Assembly: GCA_963575745.1 (NCBI GenBank) | Contig: CAUYUJ010021660.1 | Coordinates: 199,712-263,711, forward strand | Length of the DNA: 64,000 bases | Origin: Prorocentrum cordatum | Lineage: Eukaryota; Sar; Dinophyceae; Prorocentrales; Prorocentraceae | Direction: 5' to 3' | Shown here: piece by piece, positions 32,675-43,730 of the stretch | How positions within the stretch are numbered: position 1 is the first letter of the stretch | Layout of the letters: each line of letters opens with the position of its first letter | Position numbers and translations under genes: made by a program | Notes under the pieces: generated by a model | The model's database searches: none | Told to the model about the DNA's origin: nothing | What the model saw: the letters and a program-made list of their open reading frames with translations, nothing else

Positions 32675-32812
32675 CATGTGCGATGCAACTTATGTAATTC
32701 AAACATATGCGGTGCAATCAGTGCGGTGCAATCTATGTGGTGCAATCTACGCAGTGCAACCTACGCGGTGCAATTTGTGCGGTGCAATCTATGTGGTGCA
32801 ATTAACCTTGAC
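32675..32812. repeat. GTGCAATCTATGCG array (about 15-16 bp unit)
   Basis: About eight units of GCGGTGCAATCTATGT and variants. Single units also occur at 43893 and 45080, the latter at the end of the higher-order repeat, so this array may mark the boundary of that region. Confidence 0.85.
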
Positions 32813-32817
32813 CGTCT

Positions 32818-34125
32818 TGAAGCTGTCCTCTCCACTGCTCGTGCAAACATCCCACCCTCCCACCCGCAACTTGGTCGCAAGACCTCTTCAGACAAGACCG
32901 TGACGGTAGGTACCACATGGCACTTGGCCACGACACCGACGCCGACGACGACAGCGACATCGACGACGACGGCGCCGCCGACACCGACTGCGACGACACC
33001 GACGACGTCTCCAATGTTTTCGACGACAACGACGACGACGACACCGACGACGATGACGACAACGACGCCGACGACGACGACGAAGACGACGACGACGTCG
33101 CCAACGGAGACGACGACGAGGGAGGAGAAAAAATGACGACGGCGACAATGACGACAACGACGATGGAGGAGGGAAGAAGACGGCGACGACGCCAACGACG
33201 AAGAAAGAGGAAGGGCGGCGACGCCGACGACGACAACGACGAGGGAGGAGGAAAGACGACGACGACGACAACGACAACGACGACGAAGACGACGACGACA
33301 GCGACGAAATAGGAGGGACGACGACGAGACGCCGACGACGGACGACGACGACGAGGGAGGAGGATAACGACGAGGGAGGAGTGAAGACCACGACGACGAC
33401 GACGACGACGGCGACGAAATAGGAGGGACGACCACGAGACGCCGACGAAGACAACGAGGGAGGAAGGACGACCACGGCGACAACGACGACAGAAGCGACG
33501 ACGACGCCAAGACGACGACGACGACGAGGAAAGACAGAAGAAGACGACGGTGACGACGACGACGACGAGGGAGGAGGGAGGACGACGACGACGACGACGA
33601 CGACGCAAGAGCGCGCGCGCACACTTTTGTTGAAAACCCGTGTTGCGAAACCTTGTGTTTTGTAGGTTTTTTGGACGCACGATTTCGAAATGCTTCCGAA
33701 ACCGAAGGTTTTTGAAGGATTTCGGCATACGCCCGCGACGACGCGCGCGTCTGCACTTCGTCCCATTTTTTGCAGAGGATTCTCGCGACGGCACACGCGC
33801 AAGGGCGTTCGACAGATTTCGACATTCGCTCGCGCGAAGCCCGTTTGGTAGCATGTTGTGAAAATCTTGAAAAACCGATGGTTTTCTTAATATTTCGCAA
33901 GAGCTCACGCGTAAGCTTTTTTAGCAAATCAGTGTTGCGAAGCCATGTGTTTTTGTATGTTTTTTGGAAATTCAATTTTGAAATATCTCCGGAACCGAAG
34001 GTTTTTGAAGGATTTCGGCATGCGCGCGCGACGACGCGCGCGTGTGCACTTCGTCCAATTTTTTGCAAGGGATTCGTGAAACAGTGCTATGTTAGAACAA
34101 CACATGTCACCGCATAGTTTTTTTA
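32818..34125. repeat. Higher-order repeat unit A (R1, GAC array, R2)
   Basis: R1 landmark CTCCACTGCTCGTGCAAACA and CCCGCAACTTGGTCGC at 32828-32880; GAC/GACGACAAC triplet array 32935-33610; two R2 repeats with GTTGCGAAACCTTGTGTTTT (33641) and GTTGCGAAGCCATGTGTTTT (33934), each leading into GGATTTCGGCATnCGC and a CGCGCGACGACGCGCGCG-like palindrome. It contains the empty sites of E elements 2, 3 and 4. Confidence 0.85.
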
Positions 34126-35199
34126 CAAGGGAACCTCAGGGGGGGGAACCGGCCTGCCTGGGATGATGCGATTTCATATTTAGGATGGACGAGCGTGCAG
34201 AATATTTATTTATTTATTATATATATATGTATATGTGTATATATACATAATATGAAATTATAGTATCCCAGGGGGAAGCGTTCAGTCCCGGGTGGGTAGA
34301 GTCTATTCTCTTTTTAGAAAGGTGAAGTCACTTGCCGAACTTGAAGTTGCCAACTCCACTGCTCGCGCAATAATCCCACCCACCCACCCGCAACTTGGTT
34401 TGCAAAACCCATGCGGGACCGAGCACAGATATCGCTCCGGGGTCGTCTTGGAGCCCTCGGGGGCGTCTCAAGATAGCCCCAAGAAGGCCGGAGAAGCAAG
34501 ACGGCCGACGACGACGACGACGACGACGGCGGCGACGACGACGACGCCGACGTCGACGACGACGAAAACGACGACGCCGACGCCGACGACGACGAAGACG
34601 ACGACGACGACGTCGCCAACGAAGACGACGACGAGGGAGGAGGGAGGACGACGACGGCGACAACGACGACAACGACGACAACGACGACAACGAGGGAGGA
34701 GGAAGGACGGCGACGACGCGAACGACGAAGAAGGAGGAAGGACGGCGACGCCGACGATGACAACGACGAGGGAGGAGGGAAGACGACGACGAGACGACGA
34801 CAACGACGACGACGACGGCGACGAAATAGGAGGGACGACCACGAGACGCCGACGACGGACGACGACGACGACGAGGGAGGAGGAGGAAGGACGACCACGG
34901 CGACAACGACGACGGAAACGACCACGACGCCAAAGAGGACGACGACGACGAACACGAGGAAAGACACAGGACGACGTAGGCAACGACGACGACGACGTGG
35001 GAGGAGGGAGGACGGCGACGACGACGACGACGACGCCGCAAGGGCGCGCGCGCGCTTTTGTTGAAAATCCGTGCTGCGAAACCTTGTGTTTTTGTAGGTT
35101 TTGTGGACGCGCGATTTTGAAATCCTTCCGAAACCGATGGGTTTTGAATGATGTCGGCGTACGCGCGCGACGACGCGCGCGTCTGCACTTCCCCCCCCC
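34125..35199. repeat. Higher-order repeat unit B, first part (R3, R1, GAC array, R2)
   Basis: R3 34125-34350 (CAAGGGAACCTCAGGGGGGG, TTTAGGATGGACG, GTAGAGTCTATTCTC) with a TTTATTTATTATATATATAT tract inserted; R1 34352-34412; GAC array 34510-35040; R2 35060-35190, cut after GCGCGTCTGCACTTC by E element 2. Confidence 0.85.
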
Positions 35200-36757
35200 C
35201 AACCATCCTGTGGTGTTGGGTCCTCGTTTTGAAGAGACGGTGCCCCGCGTCTCCTTCCTTCCTCCTCCCCCTCCTCCCTCCTCCCCCATCCTGGCTTTTG
35301 CTCTCCGCATGTCTCTGTTTCGGCACACCCCTCACACGTTTCGTGGCCCCATAGGGAGCTCCACCTAAGGTCCCAGTGGCGGAACTCGCATGGCGCCGCC
35401 GCCCCATTTTGGCACACCCCTCACACGTTTCGTGGCCCCATAGGGAGCTCCACCTAAGGTCCCAGTGGCGGAACTCGCATGGCGCCGCCGCCCCATTTTG
35501 GCATGGCGCCGGCCGCCTATTTGGGGACACGCTACATTTTCCCATAAACTCGCATCCCACGTGGCCAACTCGCATGGCGCCGCCGCCCCATTTTGGCACA
35601 CCCCTCACACGTTTCGTCCCCATAGGGAGCTCCACTTAAGGTCACAGTGGCGGAACTCCCATGGCGACGGGGCGAGGGAACAGCGCTCTGGGGCAGTTTA
35701 CGGCCAGACCTGCTGGGCGCGAGCAGTCCGCAGCCAGACCTCCTCTCGGTCTGTGGACTCTCGCCCTGGGCCGTCGGCTGCCCGGCGCGCTGCTCCCTCG
35801 GCCGACATCGCCCAGGCGTGATCCTGGACTGCGGCCGCCACGAGGTGGGGAACGGCAAGAAGGAGGACGACGACTGGTGGCTGGAGCTCTACGTCCTGCT
35901 CTCGCGCGCCACGCGCCACGAGGACCTCCTGCTCATGCGGGCGCCGCGCGTCGAGTTCTTCCTGGCAGGGCCGCCGGAGGGCTTGCGGAAGCAGCTGGGG
36001 CAGTTTGCGGCGCGCACGAAGCGGTGCAGAAGGGAGGCGACGGCCCTCGCCAGGGAGATGGGCTTCACCGAGTTTATCCGCGAGGCTTGACCTGAGGAGC
36101 GGCCCGCCCGAGACTCGCCGTCTCTCGACGGTCTGACTGTTTGGCCTCGCGCCGCGGGCGATCCGCGCGCGTCGCTGGGACCGTCTCGGGGCGACCAGCG
36201 CGCGTCGCGGGAATTCCGCGCTGCGCTCTGCCCAGAGCCTCGCTCGCCCCCGTCGTCGCTCTGCCCAGCGGCCGCAGTCTTGCCCGCCATCGCCCAGCCA
36301 GCTAGCACTCTCTCTGCTCCGCGCAGCGGACGACCCGCGCGCGTCGCCGGGACCCCTTCGGGGCGACCAGCGTGCGTCGCGGGGACTCAGTGCGGCGCCG
36401 CGCCCGCAGCCATGGACATCGGCGTGCGCGGGCGAAGAGGCAGAAAAAAGAAGGGGAAGGAAGCGGGCGCGATCCTCGTGAGGGGCGTGCCGACATGGGC
36501 GTCGACATTGATGCGCGTAGACTGATTCGCGCGCAGACACATTCACAATCAGACTTACTCGCGCTCAGGCTCACCCGGTCTCAGTCTCGCGCACTCAGAG
36601 CGATCGTCTTTGTTCGTATTGGGGGCCCCGCCACGCATTTCGGCATGCCCCCTCGCACGGTTCGTGGCCCCATAGGGAGCGCGAGCGAAGATGAGATCCA
36701 CATTCGCGGTATTCACAACTGCATATGGTTGGGTCCTTCGCCGGGTTATTTTTTCCA
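35200..36757 (+). mobile_element. E element 2, carrying a helicase fragment
   Basis: Left end CCAACCATCCTGTGGTGTTG then GGTCCTCGTTTTGAAGAGAC and CTCC-rich tract; a few 89-bp units (TTTCGGCACACCCCTCACAC, GTTTCGTGGCCCCATAGGGA); then non-repeat DNA with a helicase exon (35816-36090); right end CATATGGTTGGGTCCTTCGC then CGGGTTA. Host R2 sequence resumes at TTTTTTCCAGAGGG. Confidence 0.85.
35816..36090 (+). pseudogene. C-terminal fragment of SF1 (Pif1/Dda-like) helicase
   Basis: 91 residues ending at TGA 36088-36090. It starts GVILDCGRHEVGN, continues WWLELYVLLSRATRHEDLLL, and ends with a helical MGFTEFIREA tail. LYVLLSRAT is the helicase motif VI pattern of the RecD/Dda/Pif1 group with its arginine; motif V (H..QG.T) would lie just upstream and is absent. 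CGCCCAG at 35809-35815 could be the 3' splice site for this last exon, but the sequence before it is E-element DNA, not helicase. So this is an exon fragment, probably captured or duplicated. Part of it is repeated at 37803-37907. Motifs I-V are not in the window, so no helicase can be made from it as it stands. Confidence 0.75.
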
Positions 36758-37048
36758 GAGGGTTCTCGCGACGGCGCGCGCGCGAGGGCGTTCGACAGAT
36801 CTCGACATGCGCGCGCGCGACGCCCGTTTGGTAGCATGTTGTGAAAATCTTGAAAACCGATGGTTTTCTTAAAATTTCGCAAGAGCTCGCGCGTAAGCTT
36901 TTTTAGCAAACCAGTGTTACGAAACCTTGTGTTTTTGTATGTTTTTTTTTGAACTCGATTGCGAAATCCTTCGGGCTCCGAAGGTTTTTGAAGGATTTCG
37001 GCATTCGCGCGCGACCACGCGCGCGTGTGCACTTCATCCTTTTTTTCC
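36758..37048. repeat. Higher-order repeat unit B, R2 segment between E2 and E3
   Basis: Resumes R2 at CCAGAGGGTTCTCGCGACGG, with TTTGGTAGCATGTTGTGAAA, TTTTTTAGCAAACCAGTGTT and a GGATTTCGGCATTCGCGCGC palindromic block, then is cut after GCACTTCATCC plus a T run by E element 3. Confidence 0.85.
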
Positions 37049-38571
37049 CAGCCATCCTGTGGTGTTGGGTCCCCGTTTTGAAGAGACGGTGCCCCGCGTC
37101 TCATTCCTTCCTCCTCCCCCTCCTCCCTCCTCCCCCATCCTGGCTTTTGCTCTCCGCATGTCTCTGTTTCGGCACACCCCTCGCGCGTTTCGTGGCCCCA
37201 TAGGGAGCTCCACCTAAGGTCCCAGTGGCGGAACTCGCATGGCGCCGCCGCCCCATTTTGGCACGCCCCTCGCACGTTTCGTGGCCCCATAGGGAGCTCC
37301 ACCTAAGGTCATAGTGGCGGAACTCGCATGGCGCCGCCGCCCCATTTTGGCACACCCCTCACACGTTTCGTGGCCCCGTAGGGAGCTCCACCTAAGGTCC
37401 CAGTTGCGAAACTCGCATGGCGCCGCCGCCCCATTTCGGCACACCCCTCGCACGTTTCGTGGCCCCATAGGGAGCTCCACCCCAGGTCCCGGTGGCGGAA
37501 CTCGCATGGCGCCGCCGCCCCATTTTGGCACACCCCTCACGCGTTTCGTGGCCCCGTAGGGAGCTCCACCTAAGGTCCCAGTGGCGGAACTCGCATGGCG
37601 CCGCCGCCCCATTTTGGCACGCCCCTCGCACGTTTCGTGGCCCCATAGGGAGTTCCACCTAAGGTCCCAGTGGCGGAACTCGCATGGCGCCGCCGCCCCA
37701 TTTTGGCACGCCCCTCACACGTTTTGTGGCCCCATAGGGAGCTCCACCTAAGGTCCCAGTTGCGGAACTCGCATGGCGCCGCCGCCCCATTTTGGCACAC
37801 GTTGCGGAAGCAGCTTGGGCAGTTTGCGGCGCGCACGAAGCGGTGCAGAAGGGAGGCGACGGCCCTCGCCAGGGAGATGGGCTTCACCGAGTTTATCCGC
37901 GAGGCTTGACCTGAGGAGCGGCCCGCCCGAGACTCGCCGTCTCTCGACGGTCTGACTGTTTGGCCTCGCGCCGCGGGCGATCCGCGCGCGTCGCTGGGAC
38001 CGTCTCGGGGCGACCAGCGCGCGTCGCGGGAATTCCGCGCTGCGCTCTGCCCGGAGACTCGCTCGCCCCCGTCGTCGCTCTGCCCAGCGGCCACAGTCTT
38101 GCCCGCTATCACCCAGCCAGCTAGCACTCTCTCTGCTCCGCGCAGCGGACGACCCGCGCGCGTCGCCGGGACCCCTTCGGGGCGACCAGCGTGCGTCGCG
38201 GGGACTCAGTGCGGCGCCGCGCCCGCAGCCATGGACATCGGCGTGCACGGGCGAAGAGGCAGAAAAAGAAGGGGAAGGAAGCGGGCGCGATCCTCGTGAG
38301 GGGTGTGCCGACATGGGCGTCGACATTGATGCGCGTGGACTGGTTCGCACGCAGACACATTCACAATCATACTTACTCGCGCTCAGGCTCACCCGGTCTC
38401 AGTCTCGCGCACTCAGAGCGATCGTCTTTGTACGTATTGGGGACCCCGCCACGCATTTCGGCACGCCCCCTCACACGGTTCGTGGCCCCATAGGGAGCGC
38501 GAGCGAAGATGGGATCCACAATCGCGGTATTCACAACTGCATATGGTTGGGTCCTTCGCCAGGCTAATTTT
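37049..38571 (+). mobile_element. E element 3, exact 89-bp units and helicase remnant
   Basis: Left end CAGCCATCCTGTGGTGTTGG; eight unit starts at 37171, 37260, 37349, 37438, 37527, 37616, 37705 and 37794, an exact 89-bp period. The last unit is cut at 37802, where sequence homologous to 35982-36751 of E element 2 begins, including the last helicase codons. Right end ATGGTTGGGTCCTTCGCCAG then GCTAA. Confidence 0.88.
37803..37907 (+). pseudogene. Truncated copy of the helicase C-terminus
   Basis: Encodes LRKQLGQFAARTKRCRREAT then ALAREMGFTEFIREA and a TGA, nearly identical to the end of the fragment at 35816-36090. It lacks the motif VI part. The upstream junction is inside an 89-bp repeat unit, so this is a duplicated remnant. 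The match continues through the 3' flank to about 38566. Confidence 0.8.
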
Positions 38572-38636
38572 GCAAGGGATTCGCGAAACAATGCTATGTT
38601 CGAGCAAAAATATGTCACCGCGTAGTGTTTTTCCAA
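38572..38636. repeat. Higher-order repeat unit B, R2 segment between E3 and E4
   Basis: TTTTGCAAGGGATTCGCGAA, then ACAATGCTATGTTCGAGCAA and TGTCACCGCGTAGTGTTTTT: exactly the host sequence that continues unit A at 34060-34125. Confidence 0.85.
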
Positions 38637-40806
38637 ACCTTCGTGTGGTGTTGGGTCTTCGTTTTGACGAGACAGCGCCCCGCGTCCCACCTCCTTCCTC
38701 CTTCCTCCTCCTCTCCTCCTCCTCCCTCCTCCCCCATCCTTGCCTTTGCTCACCACGTGTCTCAGCTCACCCTCCCCTCCTGTCATCATCATCACCATCA
38801 TCAACATCATCATCATCATCATCATCATCATCGCCATCATCGTCATCATCGGCATTGCCATGGCTGATTCGTTTCGTGGCCCCATAGGGAGCTCCACCGA
38901 AGGCCTCAATGGGGGGGGGCGCGTGCGCCCCCCACGCTCAGGGCAGCGTTTCGTGGCCCCATAGGGGGCCCCACCGAAGACCCCACGGGGGGGGCAGGGG
39001 CCCGCGTGCGTCCCCCACGCCCAGCACAGCGTTTTGTGGCCCCATAGGGAGCTCCACCGAAGGCCCCAGTGGGGGGGGGGGCCGCATGCGGCTCCCACGC
39101 TTTAAGGCAGCGCTTCGTGGCCCCATAGGGGGCCCCACCGAAGGCCCCAGTGGGGGGGGGGGCGCATGCGCCCCCCACGCCCAGCACAGCGTTTTGTGGT
39201 CCTATAGGGAGCTCCACCGAAGGCCCCAGTGGGGGGGGCCGCATGCGTCCCCCACGCCCAGGACAGCGTTTCGTGGCCCCATACGGAGCTCCACCGAAGG
39301 CCCCAGTGGGGGTGCCCGCATGCGTCCCCCACGCCCAGGGCAGCGTTTCGTGGTCCCATAGGGGGCCCCACCGAAGGTTCCAGGTCTACCGTCCGCATGC
39401 GTCCCCTCCCCCACACCGTACAGGCCCTCTCCCCCTCCTCCTTGCGTTTCACCCACCCAATGCAGCGATTCGTGGCCCCATAGGGAGCTCCACCACCCAG
39501 TGCAGCGTTTCGTGGCCCCATAGGGAACTCCACCGAAGGTTCCAAGTCTACCGTCCGCATGCGTCCCCCCCCCCCCCCACACACACACACACAGTACAAC
39601 GTTTCGTGGCCCTCCTCCCCCTCCCCCGTGCGTTTCACCCACACAGTCCAGCGTTTCGTGGCTCCATAGGGAGCTCCACCGAAGGTTCCAAGTCTACCGT
39701 CCGCATGCGTCCCCCCCACCCAGTACAGCGTTTCGTGGCCCTCCTCCCCTTTCTCCTTGCGTTTCACTCACCCAGTACAGCGTTTCCTGGCCCCATAGGG
39801 AGCTCCACCGAAGGTTCCAAGTCTACCGTCCGCATGCGCCCCCCCTCCTCCGCGCAGAACAGCGTTTCGTGGCCTTCCTCCCCTTCCTCCTTGCGTTTCA
39901 CCCAGCCAGTACAGCGTTTCGTGGCCCCACAGGGAGCTCCACCAAAGGTTCCATGTCTACCGTCCGCATGCGTCAGCCGCCACCCAGTACAGCGTTTCGT
40001 GGCCCTCCTCCCCCTCCTTTCTGCGTTTCACCCACCCAGTACAGCGTTTCGTGGCCCCGCAGGGAGCTCCACCGAAGGTTCCAGGTCTACCGTCCGCATG
40101 CGCCCCCCCCACCCAGTACAGCGTTTCGTGGCCCTCCCCCCCCTCGTCAGTACACCGTTTCGTGGCCCCATAGGGAGCTCCACCGAAGGTCTCACTGGCA
40201 CCGCCCGCATGCGCCGGCCACCGCCCAGCACAGCCCTTGCTCCTTGCGTTTCACCCACCCAGTACAGCGCTTCGTGGCCCCATAGGGAGCTCCACGAAAG
40301 TTCCCAGTGGCACCGCCCGCATGCGTCAGCCACCACCCAGCACAGCCCTTGCTCCCTGCGTTTCACCCACCCAGTATAGCGTTTCGTGGCGTCATACGGG
40401 GCTTCAGCGAAGGTCCCAATGGCATCGACCGCGTGCGTCCGCCACCACCCAGCGCAGCCCTTGCTCCCTGCGTTTCACCCCCCCAGTGCAGCGTTCCGTG
40501 GCCCCATAGGGAGCTCCACCGAAGGTCTCTGGCACCGCCCGAATGCGTCAGCCACCACCCAGCACAGCCCTTGCTCCCTGCGTGTCGCCCACCCAGTACA
40601 GCGCTTCGTGGCCCCGTAGGGAGCTCCACCGAAGGTCCCAATGGCACCGCCCGCATGCGTCAGCCACCACCCAGCACAGCCCTTGCTCCCTGCGTTTCAG
40701 CCACCCAGTGCAGCGCTTCGTGGCCCCATAGGGAGCACCGAAGAAGATATTCATAATTGCGGTACTCACAACTGCATATGGTTGGGTCCTTCGCCAGGCT
40801 AATATT
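38637..40806 (+). mobile_element. E element 4, longest minisatellite body
   Basis: Left end AAACCTTCGTGTGGTGTTGG then GTCTTCGTTTTGACGAG; CTCC-rich tract; CATCAT microsatellite (38780-38855); then about 1.9 kb of repeats containing CGTTTCGTGGCCCCATAGGG and AGCTCCACCGAAGG with variable linkers (CCCAGTACAG, GTCTACCGTCCGCATGCG, CACCCAGCACAGCCCTTGCT). Right end GCATATGGTTGGGTCCTTCG then CCAGGCTAATATTC. Host sequence resumes AAAGGGAACCTCAGG. Confidence 0.88.
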
Positions 40807-42173
40807 CAAAGGGAACCTCAGGGGGGGGAGCCCGGTTGGCCTGGGACATTGTGATTTCATAGTTAGGATGGACAACTGGTCAGAATCATATGTGATTTAC
40901 ATACCCGAAAGGGGGGCGATAACGCCAGGGGGGTAGAGTCTATTCTCTTGCTAGAAAGGAGAATTGACTACCCTGCACCGCGCTTGACCACTCCACTGCT
41001 CGCGCAAACATCCCACCCACCCACCCGCAACTTGGTTTACAAAATCTCTTAAGACAGTGACGGTGTGTACCAAATGTCAGTTGCCAACGACAGCGACGCC
41101 GACGACGACAGCGACAACGGCGACGACGACGACGCCGCCGACAACGACTACGACGACACCGACGACGTCTCCAACGACTTCGACGACGCCGACAACGACG
41201 ACGACGACGACACCGACGACGACGACGACGCCGACGCCGACGACGACGACGACGATGACAACGACGACGACGATGACGACGCCGACGACGCGACAACGAC
41301 GACGACGACGACGACGACGACGACGTCAACGACGCCGACGACGACGACGACGACGACGACAACGACGACGACGGCGGCGACGACGACGACGCCGACGTCG
41401 ACGACCACGCCGACGTCGACGACGACGAAGACGACGACGACGCCGACGCCGACGACGTCGCCAACGAAGACGACCACGAGGGAGGAGGGAGGACGACGAC
41501 GGCGACAACGATGACAACGACGACAACGACGAGGGAGGAGGGAGGACGGCGACGACGCGAACGACGAAGAAGGAGGAGGGACGGCGACGCCGACGACGAC
41601 AACGACGAGGGAAAAGGGAAGACGACGACGACGAGAACGACGACGACGACGGCGACGAAATTAGGAGGGACGACGACGAGACGCCGTCGACGGACGTCGA
41701 CGACGACGAGGGAGGATGAGGAAGGACGACCACGGCGACAACGACGACGGAAACGACCACGACGCCAAAGAGGGCGACGACGACGAACACGAGGAAAGAC
41801 AGGGGACGACGTAGGCGACGACGACGACGACGCGGGAGGAGGGAGGACGGCGACGACGACGGCGACGACGACGCAAGAGCGCGCGCGCACGCTTTTGTTG
41901 AAAATCCGTGTTGCGAAACCTTGTGTTTTTGTAGGTTTTGTGGACATACGATTTTGAAATCCTTCCGAAACCGAGGGGTTTTGAAGGATTTTGGCATACG
42001 CGCACGACGACGCGCGCGTCTGCACTTTTTTTTTTTTGCAGAGGATTCTCGCGACGGCACACGCGCAAGGGCGTTCGACAGATTTCGACATGCGCGCGCG
42101 CGAAGCCCGTTTGGTAGCAGTTTGTGTCAATCTTGGAAACCGAGTGTTTTCTTAAGATTTCGCAAGAGCTCGC

Positions 42174-42258
<85 letters not shown>

Positions 42259-42485
42259 CAATTTTTTTTTTTAAAAAAAAAAAAAATAAAAAAAAATAAA
42301 ACAAAACTATATATATATAACATATTTTAATTTAGCAAATCAGTGTTGCGAAACCATGTGTTTTTTTGCATGTTTTTTGGGAGCTCGATTGCGAAATCCT
42401 TCCGACACCGACGGTTTTTGAAGGATTTCGGCATGCGCGCGCGACGACGCGCGCGCGTGCACTTGTCCCCCCCCCTTTCTTGTGT

Positions 42486-42516
<31 letters not shown>

Positions 42517-42589
42517 CAATACTCTTCCAAGGGATTTGTGAGAAACTGTTATGTTCGAGCAAAACATTTTCCCGCGCATTGTTTTTTGT
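40807..42589. repeat. Higher-order repeat unit B end and unit C
   Basis: R3 40807-40985; R1 40990-41050 (CTCCACTGCTCGCGCAAACA); GAC array 41085-41880; R2 from GTTGCGAAACCTTGTGTTTT (41912), containing an uninterrupted counterpart of the E2 target near 42025. A T run of about 80 bp (42177-42258) and TATATA tracts (42305-42320, 42486-42512) are extra insertions; the second sits where E element 3 lies in unit B. Confidence 0.85.
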
Positions 42590-43730
42590 TTGCAAGGGAA
42601 CCTCAGGGGGACCGATCCCGCCCCCCCGGGGATAGTGTAAATTCATACTTAGGATGGACATGTGGTCAGAATCACAAGTGATTTACATGCCCGAAAGGGG
42701 TGCGGATAACTCCGGGGGGGGGGGTAGAGTCTGTTCTCTTTTCAGAAAGGGGAATTCATATCTGTTTGCAGTGGGCTGTCAACTCCAGTGCTCGCGCAAT
42801 CGTCCCACCCACCCACTCGCAACTTGGTTGCAAAACGCACGCGGTGGCGATTGCGATGAGTGCTTGGCGTTGGCTGGTCCATCTCTGCGGCCGCGCCAAC
42901 TCTAGTACTCGCGCGCAGCGACATCCCAGCGGACACTTCAGTGCGAGTCGGTGACTTGGGCGGGGGCGGTATCATGGCAACGTCGACAACGGTAGACGCG
43001 ATGGTAATAGTAGCGATGCTGGTGGCGATGTTGACGACGACGGCGCGGCCAGAGTGGGCGCCGATGCTGATCGCGCCGGCGACGATGACGGCGTCCTCTC
43101 GTCGGTGATGAAGGTTCGGGCAGAGTTCGACATGAACGCGCGGCCGACGCGCGAGAGTGGCCCGCATGGTATGATTTGACACGGATCATGCCCCCCAAAC
43201 ACGCGCGCAAGGGTGCGCGAATAATCTCGGCGTGCGGCGCCAGAGGCCCATTTGGCAGAATTCCATGAACATTTAGGAAAGCCAGCGATTTCCAACGTGT
43301 TCGTGGATTTCTGCAAGAGTGCAAGCGCACGCTTTCTTGAACATTGATGTTGCGTTTTATTTTGTTTTTCTGTCTTTTTCTTTTCCCTTGTTTTGTTTGG
43401 ATGCTAAGGGTATTTGACGGATCTCGGCGTGCGCGCGCGACGAAGCGCGCGTGCACATCGTCTCATGTTTTGCCAAGGATTCTCGCGACGGCACGCGCGC
43501 AAAAATGTTCGAACGATTTCGACATTCGCGCGCGAAGCCCGTTTGGTCGCATTTTCCGAGAATTATGAACAAAAGCGATGGTTTTGATATGCATTCGCAT
43601 TAGCGCGCGCGCAATTTTTGTCTTGTGCGCGCGACAACGCGCGCGCGTGTGCACTTCGTTTTTTGGTCTGCGAGGGAATCATGAAAACCGCTGAGTTTTG
43701 ATAAGAGAGTGTGCGCGCATGGTTTTTTCC
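42590..43730. repeat. Higher-order repeat unit D (R3, long R1, R2)
   Basis: R3 at GCAAGGGAACCTCAGGGGGA (42590); long R1 42770-43260 with GCGATTGCGATGAGTGCTTG, CAGTGCGAGTCGGTGACTTG and a GATG-rich part; R2-like 43280-43730 with CGCGCGCGACGAAGCGCGCG. This unit has no GAC array; the long R1 takes its place. Confidence 0.82.

Noticed and set aside
37171-37800. CRISPR-like regular repeats
   Set aside because: Exact 89-bp units are contiguous tandem repeats without unique spacers; eukaryotic context.
38637-40806. E elements as Helitrons
   Set aside because: Only E3 and E4 end in CTAA-T; E1, E2 and E5 end differently, no strong 3' hairpin is visible, and there is no Rep domain. Kept only as a testable possibility in the helicase finding.
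32761-42130. Minus-strand frames over 350 residues across the GAC arrays (for example 32761-34068, 34328-35635, 40940-42130)
   Set aside because: Ser/Arg/Val low complexity from GAC triplets, joined to R2 repeat translations; the same frames recur because the repeat recurs.
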